From the NCBI RefSeq assembly GCF_013459645.1, contig NZ_CP054861.1, forward strand, positions 5,010,001 to 5,074,000: a stretch of DNA of 64,000 nucleotides. Reading direction: 5' to 3'. A program made the translations under genes and the position numbers. This stretch comes from Martelella sp. NC20. GTDB lineage: Bacteria; Pseudomonadota; Alphaproteobacteria; Rhizobiales; Rhizobiaceae. Of this stretch, positions 25,949 through 35,398 are shown one piece after another (position 1 is the stretch's first letter; every line of letters begins with the position of its first letter). Under the pieces are notes generated by a model that was not told the DNA's origin, did no database searches, and worked only from the letters and a program-made list of their open reading frames with translations.

Positions 25949-27698
25949 TCTTGTCGCGCACAACCTCGCCCCCATCATGTTCGTTTCCGTGATGGCGATG
26001 CTGCTTCTCGGCTATCCGGTGGCCTTCACGCTTGCCGCCGGCGGCCTGATCTTCTTCGTGCTCGGGGTCGAGTTCTCCTCGATCTCGCCGGAAATCCATC
26101 TGTTCTGGCCGCTGCTGCAATCTCATCCCGATAGGTTCTTCGGCGGCATCATGTCGAACGAGACGCTGCTTGCCGTTCCGTTCTTCACCTTCATGGGCAT
26201 CATCCTCGAGCGTTCGCGCATGGCCGAGGACCTGCTCGACACGATCGGACAGCTGTTCGGCCCGATCCGCGGCGGGGTTGCCTATGCCGTGGTTCTGGTC
26301 GGCGCGCTGCTGGGCGCGACAACGGGCGTGGTCGCAGCCTCGGTCATGGCGATGGGCCTGATCTCGCTGCCGGTGATGCTGCGCTACAGCTATGACCGCT
26401 CGTTCGCCACCGGCACGATTGCCGCCTCCGGCACGCTGGCGCAGATCGTGCCGCCCTCGCTGGTGCTGATCGTCATGGCCGACCAGCTCGGCCGTTCCGT
26501 TGGCGACATGTATATCGGCGCGCTCTACCCCTCGCTGATGGTGATCGCCGCCTACTGCCTTTACGTTTTCATCACGACCCTGATCCGCCCGAAGGCAGCA
26601 CCGGCCATGCCGGTGGAGGCGCGCACGCTGGGCAGCGGCGTCACCTCGCTGTTTGCGATGATCGCGGTTGCGGCGGCACTCTACTTTCTCGGCTACCACG
26701 TTCTGTTTACCGCACTTGACGAGGCCTGGCGGCTGGTGGCGGCGCTGTTCTTCGGCGTGATCGCGATCTATCTTGCAGCACTGGCCAATGACCGGTTCAA
26801 GCTCAACATCCTGTCGCGGCTTTCCCAGCAGGTCATCATCGTGATGGTGCCGCCGCTGGCGCTGATCTTCCTGGTGCTCGGCACAATCTTCCTCGGCATC
26901 GCAACGCCCACGGAAGGCGGCGCCATGGGCGCCACCGGCGCGCTGGCGCTGGCGGTGGCCAAGGGACGCCTGAATTTCACGGCGCTGAAGGCAGCCCTCG
27001 ACAGCACCACCAAGCTTTCCGCTTTCGTGATGATGATCCTGATGGGCGCACGCGTCTTCAGCCTCACCTTCTACGGCATCAACGGCAATGTCTGGATCGA
27101 GGAACTGCTCACCGGCCTGCCGGGCGGAGAATACGGGTTCCTGATCGTGGTCACGATCATCATCTTCATTCTTGGCTGCTTCCTCGATTTCTTCGAGATC
27201 GCCTTCATCATGGTGCCGCTGCTGGTGGCGCCCGCGCAGGCGCTCGGCATCGACCTGATCTGGTTCGGCATCATTCTGGGGCTCAACCTGCAGACCTCGT
27301 TCCTGACCCCGCCCTTCGGCTTCTCGCTGTTCTACCTGCGCTCAGTGACGCCGGCCGGCGAGTGGCAGGACAAGGCGACGGGAAGGATGATGCGCGGCGT
27401 CAGAACGCTGGAGATCTACAAGGGCATCGTGCCGTTCATCATCATCCAGTTCCTGGCGATCATGGCGGTGATCTTCTTTCCCAAACTGGTCACCCACTAC
27501 CAGGATGACACCGTCCGGGTCGACCCGAGCACGGTCCAGATCGAAATGCCGTCGTTTGGCGAAAGCTTCGACAGCGGCTTCGGCGGCGAAAGCAGCGAAC
27601 CGTTCGCGCTCCCGGACTTCGGCAGCGGCGACCAGCCCGCGGACGGCGGCTCGAACGACTTCAACCTCGACAGCCCGCCGGATCTGAATTTCAATTGA
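25941..27698 (+). CDS. dctM: TRAP transporter large permease (DctM) with extended tail
   Basis: 585 residues, longer than common DctM proteins of about 430. The core has about 12-14 helices (PVAFTLAAGGLIFFVLGVEF, GVVAASVMAMGLISLPVMLR, IVPPSLVLIVMADQLGRSVG, TPTEGGAMGATGALALA, FLTPPFGFSLFYLRSV), with an extra hydrophobic section near residues 225-290, as in the larger keto-acid/mannitol-type TRAP subunits. The last 60 residues are an odd Ser/Gly/Asp/Phe/Pro-rich tail ending SPPDLNFN. It imports organic acids using Na+ or H+ gradients together with DctQ and a periplasmic binder. Confidence 0.88.
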   Translation: MIDLVAHNLAPIMFVSVMAMLLLGYPVAFTLAAGGLIFFVLGVEFSSISPEIHLFWPLLQSHPDRFFGGIMSNETLLAVPFFTFMGIILERSRMAEDLLDTIGQLFGPIRGGVAYAVVLVGALLGATTGVVAASVMAMGLISLPVMLRYSYDRSFATGTIAASGTLAQIVPPSLVLIVMADQLGRSVGDMYIGALYPSLMVIAAYCLYVFITTLIRPKAAPAMPVEARTLGSGVTSLFAMIAVAAALYFLGYHVLFTALDEAWRLVAALFFGVIAIYLAALANDRFKLNILSRLSQQVIIVMVPPLALIFLVLGTIFLGIATPTEGGAMGATGALALAVAKGRLNFTALKAALDSTTKLSAFVMMILMGARVFSLTFYGINGNVWIEELLTGLPGGEYGFLIVVTIIIFILGCFLDFFEIAFIMVPLLVAPAQALGIDLIWFGIILGLNLQTSFLTPPFGFSLFYLRSVTPAGEWQDKATGRMMRGVRTLEIYKGIVPFIIIQFLAIMAVIFFPKLVTHYQDDTVRVDPSTVQIEMPSFGESFDSGFGGESSEPFALPDFGSGDQPADGGSNDFNLDSPPDLNFN

Positions 27699-27766
27699 CG
27701 GACATGACAAACTCCGGAATTAAAAGGCGCCGGCGTTTGTTTTTTTCGTACAACCCATCAGCAAAC

Positions 27767-27905
27767 CAATCTCCCCCCTTGAGGGGGAGATGCCCGACAG
27801 GGCAGAGAGGGGTGAACCCTTTCCGAGAGCACGGCATTTGCGGCTTATGCCCCATACCCCTCTCTGTCGCTTTCGCGACATCTCCCCCTCAAGGGGGGAG
27901 ATTGG
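27767..27905. repeat. 139-bp inverted repeat between dctM and dctP
   Basis: The ends CCAATCTCCCCCCTTGAGG and CCTCAAGGGGGGAGATTGG are perfect inverted copies, and the similarity continues inward (GGGAGATG, GACAGGGCAGAGAGGGGT against ACCCCTCTCTGTCG). Such long GC-rich hairpins are extragenic palindromic elements of rhizobia. It sits between convergent transcripts, where it could act as a two-way stop or RNA stabiliser. The 27699-27766 stretch before it holds a T-run (TTTGTTTTTTTCG) and no gene. Confidence 0.7.
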
Positions 27906-27928
27906 AGTATCGTGTGGTCAGGCATTAG

Positions 27929-27956
27929 AAAACCCCGGAAGCGCCGGCCTCCGGGG
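27929..27956 (-). terminator. Terminator after dctP
   Basis: On the minus strand CCCCGGA and TCCGGGG pair around a 10-base loop and are followed by TTTTC. It lies 27 bases past the dctP stop. Confidence 0.6.
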
Positions 27957-27982
27957 ATCGCTTTTCAAAAAACACTTTTACC

Positions 27983-29182
<1,200 letters not shown>

Positions 29183-29379
29183 TCAACTCCTGCACGAGTG
29201 CGTGAGGCCGTTTTTATGGCCCCATATGCCCGGTCTTAAACGAAGGTCTAATGGGCGGCTTATCAATTTCGATTATCAGGCAAATGAAAATTCGTATGGC
29301 GCGGACCAAGGAAACATTTGACAGCCGAGCGGCCACCCGACATCACTCCAGTCACTCACAACAGGCAGGGAAAAAATCC

Positions 29380-30135
29380 ATGTCCACCCCCATCATTGCC
29401 GTTCCCGCAGATACCAAGGTCTTCGGCGAGATCACATGGCACTCTGCCCAGCAGCAATATATCGGGGCGGCGATGGATGTCGCGGGCGTGATGAGCCTGA
29501 TCGTACCGGCCTACGAAAACGGCGCCGACATCGATGCGGTACTCGACCGGGTTGAAGGGGTGATGATCACGGGCGCGGCCAGCAATGTCGCGCCTGCGCT
29601 TTACGGCAGGCAAGCCGAGGACAAGGATGGCCCCTTCGATCCCGGCCGCGATGCCGTCACCCTGCCGCTGATCCGCCGCGCCATTTCGCGCGGCATCCCG
29701 CTTCTGTGTATCTGCCGGGGCATCCAGGAACTGAATGTCGCGCTGGGCGGAACGCTGATCAGCGAAGTCCATGAACTCGATGACCGCATCGACCACCGCG
29801 AGCCCGAATCCGGCAATCGCGCCGAGAAATTCGTGATCCGCCAACCCGTCTTTATCAGGGAAGGCACCTGCCTCGCCGATATTCTCGGCGCCGGCGAGGT
29901 GACGGTGAATTCGCTGCACCGGCAGGCGATCGACGATCTCGCGCCGAACCTTACGGTGGAGGCGGTTGCCGAGGACGGCACCGTCGAGGCGGTCTCGGTC
30001 ATCGGCGCGTCGAACTTCGCCGTCGGCGTGCAGTGGCACCCCGAATACTGGGCCCGTACCGACAGCGCATCGCGCAAGCTGTTCGAGGCGTTCGGCGATG
30101 CGGTGCGGGCCTATCAGGTCGCCCGAAAAGGCTGA
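29380..30135 (+). CDS. Class I glutamine-amidotransferase-like hydrolase (PuuD family)
   Basis: 251 residues from the ATG giving MSTPIIAVPADTKVFGE; an upstream in-frame start adds 43 residues unlike the family. Nucleophile Cys112 lies in LLCICRGIQELNVALGG, and the catalytic His-x-Glu is in VGVQWHPEYW near the C-terminus. The TGAASNVAPALYG and HREPESGNRAEKF segments fit gamma-glutamyl-GABA hydrolases of putrescine breakdown. No puuABC genes are nearby, so the physiological substrate is open. The 278-bp upstream spacer from dctP is AT-rich and shows no gene. Confidence 0.82.
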   Translation: MSTPIIAVPADTKVFGEITWHSAQQQYIGAAMDVAGVMSLIVPAYENGADIDAVLDRVEGVMITGAASNVAPALYGRQAEDKDGPFDPGRDAVTLPLIRRAISRGIPLLCICRGIQELNVALGGTLISEVHELDDRIDHREPESGNRAEKFVIRQPVFIREGTCLADILGAGEVTVNSLHRQAIDDLAPNLTVEAVAEDGTVEAVSVIGASNFAVGVQWHPEYWARTDSASRKLFEAFGDAVRAYQVARKG

Positions 30136-30165
30136 TAGTCGGCCGCGCACCACAGACACCGCGGG

Positions 30166-30602
30166 TCAGCGAGGCCGGTCCTTCATGCGCAGTCCGTCGC
30201 GCATGTTCATCGCAAGCAGCGCGATATTGACCGCGCCGAAGATGAGTTCAATCGCCTGCACGGCGTAAAAACTCCCATCAAATGCGCCGGCCTGCGCCTT
30301 TGTCGAAAGAAACAGCGCCGAGGGGATCAGCACGGCAATGCCGTTGATGGCGATCACCGGCATGCGTCTGCGCTTGGCCGCCACCAACCGCCCGCGCATC
30401 GGCCGCGCTAAACGGAAGCCGGAAAAACCCGCAAGCGCCAGAAGCGGCACAAGCAGCAAGAAACCCCATGGTATCGACCTCTTGACCAGCGTGACGAGCG
30501 CCAGGCCGGCAAAGGCTTCGGCCAGCACGGTCACAGCCAGAATGCGGTGATGATAGCCAACGCGAGTGCACCGGCAACGGGATGAAGTGATTTCAGCATC
30601 AT
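30166..30602 (-). pseudogene. Small four-helix membrane protein gene with a probable 1-base frameshift
   Basis: Reading from ATG 30599 (or 30602), right after GGAGAAAG, gives a natural membrane-protein start, MLKSLHPVAGALALAIITAFWL, that hits TGA at 30531-30533. The next frame continues without a break as TVLAEAFAGLALVTLVKRS and on to the stop at 30166, with three more helices (WGFLLLVPLLALAGFSGFRLA; MPVIAINGIAVLIPSALFL; VQAIELIFGAVNIALLAMNM). Adding one base near 30531-30538 restores one protein of about 143 residues. The alternative single frame from 30612 begins with an improbable Cys/Arg-rich stretch and uses the ribosome site as codons. Either a real mutation or a sequence error. Divergent from a MarR gene. 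Confidence 0.6.
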
Positions 30603-30615
30603 CTTTCTCCATATT

Positions 30616-30652
30616 TATATAGCATGCTATATATCATTGAATAGCAAGCTAT
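30616..30652. promoter_or_regulatory. Two palindromic operators before the MarR gene
   Basis: TATATAGCATGCTATATA (30616-30633) is a perfect 18-bp palindrome, and ATAGC-AA-GCTAT (30641-30652) is a second one sharing the ATAGC half-site. They fill the 45-bp spacer between the divergent membrane gene and the MarR regulator, the usual place for MarR autoregulation. Binding would occlude both promoters. Confidence 0.6.
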
Positions 30653-30656
30653 GTAA

Positions 30657-31106
30657 ATGCTAACGGAGAGCATGACGTTTTCAAAAGACCAATCAGCCGG
30701 CTATCTCGCCAACCATCTGGCCCGGCTTTTCGAGCGCGGGCTGGCAGGCCGCATCAGACCGCTCGGGCTGACGACGGGAACCTTCCCGGCCCTTCTTGAA
30801 TTGTGGGAAAATGACGGGCTGACGCAAAAGCAACTGGTGGAACGGCTCGATATCGAGCAAGCAACGATGGCCAACACGCTCTCGCGCATGGAGCGCGACG
30901 GGTTAATCAGGCGCGAGAGGGATTCCGAGGACGGTCGCGTTCAGCGCATCAGGCTGACGGAGCGCGCCCGAGCACTGCACGATCCCGCGATTGCCGCCGC
31001 CACGGCGGAAAACGAAGACGCCCTCCAGGCCCTTTCGGACGAAGAGAGCGCACGGTTCATCTCTTTCATGCAAAAGATCGTCGCGGCCAGGAAGCAGCGC
31101 TCCTGA
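30657..31106 (+). CDS. MarR-family transcriptional regulator
   Basis: 149 residues; an alternative ATG at 30672 lies only 3 bases after GGAG, so the upstream start is kept. The winged helix occupies about residues 35-105: TTGTFPALLELWENDGLTQK, LVERLDIEQATMANTLSRME (recognition helix) and the wing RRERDSEDGRVQRIRLTE. It forms a dimer typically released by a small phenolic or redox ligand. It most likely controls itself and the divergent, now frameshifted, membrane-protein gene through the two palindromes between them. Confidence 0.85.
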   Translation: MLTESMTFSKDQSAGYLANHLARLFERGLAGRIRPLGLTTGTFPALLELWENDGLTQKQLVERLDIEQATMANTLSRMERDGLIRRERDSEDGRVQRIRLTERARALHDPAIAAATAENEDALQALSDEESARFISFMQKIVAARKQRS

Positions 31107-31109
31107 CCC

Positions 31110-32069
31110 TCACACTTTGGATGTGACCGGCGTCTCCGGAACCGGCGTGACCGGGCGGCCTTCGGCGAACCATGATTTGAGGTTGTCGGCGACCAGTTGC
31201 GCCATCGCACGGCGGGTGGCGACGGAGGCGGAGGCGACATGCGGCAGAACGCTGACGGTGTCGAAACCCAGCAGTTTTTCCGGCACATGCGGCTCGTCAT
31301 AGAACACGTCGAGGCCCGCGCCGCCCAGCGTGCCGGCCTCAAGGGCGGCAATCAGATCGTCCTCATCCACCGTCCATCCCCGGCCGACATTGATGAGAAT
31401 GCCGTCCGGTCCAAGCGCCTTCAGGATATCGGCATTGATGGTCTTGTGGGTCTCTTCCGTTTTCGGAACGATGGCGATCAGCGTGTCCACAGCCTCTGCA
31501 AGCGAGGCGAGTGTCGGGTGATAGGCATAGGCCACGCCCTTTTTCGGGCTCCGGGTGTGATAGGCGATCTCGACCTTGAATGGCGTGAGCCGCGCGGCGA
31601 TCTCTTCGCCGATCCGACCGAGGCCGTAAAGCCCGACCTTGCGCCCCTTCAGCGAGAACGGCGAAAGGGCGAAGGCGCCATCCCTCTCCCAGCGTCCGTC
31701 GCGGACCCACTTTTCGGCGAAATAGAACTGCCGCACCGTGTTGAGCAGCAGCGCCACCGCCGTATCGGCAACCTCGTCGTTCAGCACGTTCGGGGTGTGG
31801 GTGATGATGATGCCGCGACTTGCCGCGTGGTCGGTGTCGATGCCGTCATAGCCCACGCCCGGGCAGGTGATGATCTCGAGGTTCGGCAAGGCATCCATGT
31901 CGGCGGCCGAGAATGCGCCGAAGGCGATCACGGCGCGGATATCCGCCGTCCGCCCACCCAGCGCGGCGATCCCTTCCTTCGGCATATCCAGCAGTTCATA
32001 CTCGCCCTGCAGGGCATCTTCGATGAATTTGTTCAGCTTTTGCGACAGCAGCACGGCGTGTTTGGGCAT
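31110..32069 (-). CDS. D-isomer-specific 2-hydroxyacid dehydrogenase
   Basis: 319 residues. Substrate domain at both ends; NAD(P) fold in the middle with VGLYGLGRIGEEIAARL (about residues 145-161). Catalytic Arg in LINVGRGWTVDEDDL, Glu in LDVFYDEPHVP and His in SVLPHVASAS. The group includes glyoxylate/hydroxypyruvate reductases and related enzymes reducing 2-keto acids to D-2-hydroxy acids. A LacI-family gene lies 36 bases upstream on the same strand and probably is cotranscribed with it. Exact substrate unknown. Confidence 0.85.
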   Translation of the reverse strand: MPKHAVLLSQKLNKFIEDALQGEYELLDMPKEGIAALGGRTADIRAVIAFGAFSAADMDALPNLEIITCPGVGYDGIDTDHAASRGIIITHTPNVLNDEVADTAVALLLNTVRQFYFAEKWVRDGRWERDGAFALSPFSLKGRKVGLYGLGRIGEEIAARLTPFKVEIAYHTRSPKKGVAYAYHPTLASLAEAVDTLIAIVPKTEETHKTINADILKALGPDGILINVGRGWTVDEDDLIAALEAGTLGGAGLDVFYDEPHVPEKLLGFDTVSVLPHVASASVATRRAMAQLVADNLKSWFAEGRPVTPVPETPVTSKV

Positions 32070-32105
32070 GGGGCCTCCGGGAATATTCGTTTTCGATGAA
32101 ATGGA

Positions 32106-33146
32106 TCAGCCCGCGAGCGAGCTTTCCGCCGTCTCGCGGTGAGGGCCGGTGGATTGGCGGATGCGCATTTCCGGCTTGATCAGATGCATGCCGTTCGGCG
32201 CATTGGAGCCGGCGAGCCGGTCCAGAAGCGCGCGCGCGGCAAGCCGCCCGACCTCCGCCTGGCCGTTCCACACCGTGGTCAGCGACGGCGTCGCGATCGA
32301 GGCTTCCTCAAGATCGTCATAGCCGGTGACCGAAATATCGACGCCTGGCGTCAGGCCGGCGCGGGAAATGCCGTTCATCAGCCCGATCGCCACCAGGTCG
32401 TTCCAGCACACGGCGGCGGTCGGCTTCTGCGGCAGCGACAGGAAATGCACCGCCGCCTCGAACCCGCCCTGCTTGGAGCGCGGGCCGGGAATGCGAAGCC
32501 CCGGATCGACCGGAATCCCGGCCTTCTTCAGCGCGTTGACATAACCGGCGTAGCGGTCGCGCCCGGTCGAGGTCTGGTCGGTCCCGCCGATCATCGCGAT
32601 GCAGCGATGGCCGAGCCCGATCAGGTGATTGGTCGCGAGCGCAATGCCGTAGCTGTCGTCGCCGCGATAGGTCGGAAGGTCGAGTTCCTCCAGCGTGCGG
32701 GCGACGAAAATCGCCGGCATGCCGTTATCCTCGGCAAGCTGCACGTCGGCGGCAGGCGTGCCGATCGCCGGCGACATGATCACGCCGTCACCGCCAAGCT
32801 GCAGCAGCGTCTCGATGAAATTGCGCTGTTTCTCGACCGAATCATAGTGATTGGACAGGATGAAGGTATGCTGGTTGCGGTCGAGCTCGCTCTCGATCGC
32901 CTTGAGGATCTCGCCGTAGAACGGGTTCATGATGTCATGCACCACCACCCCGATAATGCCGGAGCGCGAGGTGCGGAGGCTGGCGGCGCGGCGGTTGTAG
33001 ATATAGCCGAGCGCGCGGGCCTGTTCCTTGATCCGGTCGCGGGTGGCCGCCGCCACAAGCGGGCTGTCGCGCAATGCCAGCGAAACCGTGGCTGTCGAGA
33101 TGCCCAGCGACTCCGCGATGGTGGAGAGTTTGACTTTCTGGGCCAC
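32106..33146 (-). CDS. LacI-family transcriptional regulator
   Basis: 346 residues. N-terminal helix-turn-helix and hinge: VKLSTIAESLGISTATVSLALRD, then RAASLRTSRSGIIGVVVHDIMNPF. The C-terminal sugar-binding fold carries FILSNHYDSVEKQ, GHRCIAMIGGTDQTSTGRDRY and VTGYDDLEEASIATPSLTTV. It precedes the 2-hydroxyacid dehydrogenase gene by 36 bases and is probably in one transcript with it, so it may regulate that enzyme in response to a sugar or sugar acid. The divergent neighbour is the CobW GTPase gene. Confidence 0.88.
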   Translation of the reverse strand: MAQKVKLSTIAESLGISTATVSLALRDSPLVAAATRDRIKEQARALGYIYNRRAASLRTSRSGIIGVVVHDIMNPFYGEILKAIESELDRNQHTFILSNHYDSVEKQRNFIETLLQLGGDGVIMSPAIGTPAADVQLAEDNGMPAIFVARTLEELDLPTYRGDDSYGIALATNHLIGLGHRCIAMIGGTDQTSTGRDRYAGYVNALKKAGIPVDPGLRIPGPRSKQGGFEAAVHFLSLPQKPTAAVCWNDLVAIGLMNGISRAGLTPGVDISVTGYDDLEEASIATPSLTTVWNGQAEVGRLAARALLDRLAGSNAPNGMHLIKPEMRIRQSTGPHRETAESSLAG

Positions 33147-33191
33147 GAAATACTCCGAATTGGCAACCGGCGCTCCTCCGCACCGCCTTCA

Positions 33192-33206
33192 TTTAAATTT
33201 TTTAAA
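33192..33206. promoter_or_regulatory. AT-rich inverted repeat upstream of the LacI gene
   Basis: TTTAAA-TTT-TTTAAA lies 46 bases before the LacI start in the 204-bp spacer shared with the divergent cobW-like gene. It may be an operator or part of a promoter; AT-richness makes chance likely. Confidence 0.25.
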
Positions 33207-33350
33207 CAAAAATCTTCGCTCTTTCAACTGTACATCTACAATCGTTTTAATTGATCTCGCTTATCAACATGAACGAGGCCTGCCGCCGATGCCTTGCTCC
33301 CCCTCGCGGCGCTCATTATATATGCCAAAACGCCCTCTCAAGGATTGATC

Positions 33351-34412
33351 ATGACCGAAACGCTCGCAAAGCCCATTCCCGTGACCGTGCTCACCGGCTA
33401 TCTCGGCTCCGGCAAAACCACGCTCCTGAACCGTATCCTCTCCGAAAATCACGGCAAGAAATATGCGGTAATCGTCAACGAATTCGGCGAGATCGGCATC
33501 GACAACGACCTGATCGTGGAATCCGACGAGGAAATCTACGAGATGAACAATGGCTGCGTGTGCTGCACGGTGCGCGGCGACCTGATCCGCGTGGTCGAGG
33601 GCCTGATGCGCCGGCCGCGCTTCGACGGCATCATAGTGGAAACCACCGGGCTTGCCGACCCCGTTCCCGTCGCCCAGACATTCTTCATGGATGATGATGT
33701 GCGCGCCAAGACGGCACTCGACGCCGTCATCACGCTGGTTGACGCCAAGCACCTGCCGCTGCGCCTGAAGGACAGCCGCGAGGCCGAAGACCAGATCGCC
33801 TTTGCAGACATCGTGCTGCTGAACAAGACCGATCTCGTCAGCGCCGAAGAGCTCGCCAGCGTCGAAAGCCTGGTGCGCGCCATCAATCCGGCCGCGAAGA
33901 TCCATCGCACCGAGCGCTCGGGCATAGACCTCGAGCACATTCTCGGCCAGAACGCCTTCGACCTGCAGCATGTGCTGGCCGATGATCCCCACTTTCTCGA
34001 TCACGACGATCATGACCACGAGTGCGGGCCCGATTGCGATCACGATCATCACCACGACCACGATCACCACCACCATGACCACCATCACCATGGCCTGTCC
34101 GATCATCATGACGTGACGGTGCAGTCGGTTTCGCTGCGCGGCGGCGAAATCGATCCCAAGCGGTTCTTCCCATGGATCCAGTCGGTCACCCAGAACCAGG
34201 GCCCGAACATTCTGCGCCTCAAGGGCATTCTCGCCTTCAAGGACGATCCGGAACGCTATGTCGTGCAGGGCGTGCATATGATCATCGAAGGCGACCACCA
34301 GCGCGCCTGGAAGGATGGCGAGCCCCGTGACAGCCGGCTGGTGTTCATCGGCCGCGATCTCGACCGGGAGAAGCTTGAAAAGAGCTTCCGCGCCTGCGAG
34401 GCCCAGTCGTAA
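33351..34412 (+). CDS. CobW/COG0523-family GTPase with His-rich metal-binding loop (zinc chaperone type)
   Basis: 353 residues from the ATG after AAGGATTGATC. Walker A GYLGSGKTT (residues 16-24), metal-binding CxCC motif Cys69-Val-Cys71-Cys72, ETTGLADP switch region and GTPase specificity motif NKTD (158-161). Between the two domains is a loop (about residues 214-253) packed with His and Asp plus two Cys (HECGPDCDHDH), suited to bind several Zn or similar ions. The C-terminal CobW domain (QSVSLRGGEIDPKRFFPWIQ) follows. Such proteins deliver metal to client proteins using GTP. The stop overlaps the next gene's start. Confidence 0.88.
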   Translation: MTETLAKPIPVTVLTGYLGSGKTTLLNRILSENHGKKYAVIVNEFGEIGIDNDLIVESDEEIYEMNNGCVCCTVRGDLIRVVEGLMRRPRFDGIIVETTGLADPVPVAQTFFMDDDVRAKTALDAVITLVDAKHLPLRLKDSREAEDQIAFADIVLLNKTDLVSAEELASVESLVRAINPAAKIHRTERSGIDLEHILGQNAFDLQHVLADDPHFLDHDDHDHECGPDCDHDHHHDHDHHHHDHHHHGLSDHHDVTVQSVSLRGGEIDPKRFFPWIQSVTQNQGPNILRLKGILAFKDDPERYVVQGVHMIIEGDHQRAWKDGEPRDSRLVFIGRDLDREKLEKSFRACEAQS

Positions 34413-35398
34413 TGCCGAGCGTCGCGCCCTTCGACATCGATGACCATGTCGTCGCCGCCGCCTTTCTTGGCGGCGTGCCGTTTTTCGCCACCGCCTCCGG
34501 CACGATCCATCGCCTCGACGAAGGCGAGAAGGTAACCGAGGCCCATGACGGGCTGTTGACCTGCATCCGCGATCCCTTCAGCCGCTCGCTGATTACCGGC
34601 GGCGAGGATGGACGGGTGCTGCGCATCGGCGCGGACGGCAGCGTCACCGAGATTGCAAACGAGCCGCGCAAGTGGATTTCCGTCGTTGCCGGCGGGCCGC
34701 AGGGTGCGGTCGCCTATGCCGTCGGCCGCGAGACGCGGGTCGTCACCCAGGGCAACACCCACACGCTTCCGGAAGACCGCAGCGTCGAAGGCCTCGCCTT
34801 TGCGCCAAAGGGGCTGAGAATTGCCGTCGCCCGCTATGACGGCGTCAGCCTGCACTGGGTCGGCGGCGCCGCACCGGCGATCTGGCTACCCTGGAAAGGC
34901 GCCCATCTCGGCGCGGCCTTTTCGCCCGATGGCCGTTTCCTGGTGACCACCATGCAGGAAAACGCGCTGCATGGCTGGAAGCTCGACGGCAAGCCGAAGG
35001 ACGGCTTTCGCGACATGCGCATGAGCGGCTATCCCGCCAAGGTCAAGTCGTGGTCCTGGAGCCCGCGCGGCAAATGGCTTGCGACCTCCGGCGCGCCGGC
35101 GGCCATCGTCTGGCCGTTTTCCGGCAAGGACGGGCCGATGGGCAAGGCGCCGCTGGAGCTTGGAACGCGCTCCGACATCCTCGTCACCCAGGTCGCCTTT
35201 CACCCCAGCGAGGAATTGCTCGCGATCGGCTTTGTCGATGGGATGGTGCTGGCGGTGCGGATTTCCGACGGCAAGGAAGCGCTGCTGCGCCGGCCGGGCA
35301 AGGGCGCGATCTCCGCGCTGTCCTGGGATGATGACGGCAAACGGCTCGCCTTCGCCTCGCAAGCGGGCGATTGCGGCATCATCACGATCGCGGATTGA
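34412..35398 (+). CDS. WD40 beta-propeller protein partnered with the CobW GTPase
   Basis: 328 residues, no signal peptide. Repeated blades are visible: VVAAAFLGGVPFFATASGTIHRL, LLTCIRDPFSRSLITGGEDGRVLRI, GAAFSPDGRFLVTTMQENALHGW, SWSWSPRGKWLATSGAPAAIVWP and QVAFHPSEELLAIGFVDGMVLAV. A propeller of about seven blades is expected to act as a protein-binding platform. Its ATG shares one base with the CobW stop (TAATG), so the two are translationally coupled and probably work together in metal delivery. Its 3' end overlaps the convergent GGDEF-EAL gene by 17 bases. Confidence 0.78.
   Translation: MPSVAPFDIDDHVVAAAFLGGVPFFATASGTIHRLDEGEKVTEAHDGLLTCIRDPFSRSLITGGEDGRVLRIGADGSVTEIANEPRKWISVVAGGPQGAVAYAVGRETRVVTQGNTHTLPEDRSVEGLAFAPKGLRIAVARYDGVSLHWVGGAAPAIWLPWKGAHLGAAFSPDGRFLVTTMQENALHGWKLDGKPKDGFRDMRMSGYPAKVKSWSWSPRGKWLATSGAPAAIVWPFSGKDGPMGKAPLELGTRSDILVTQVAFHPSEELLAIGFVDGMVLAVRISDGKEALLRRPGKGAISALSWDDDGKRLAFASQAGDCGIITIAD

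Noticed and set aside
34000..34100. His-codon repeat as a tandem-repeat artefact
   Set aside because: It stays in frame inside a CobW GTPase at the usual position of the metal-binding loop, so it is a real coding feature.
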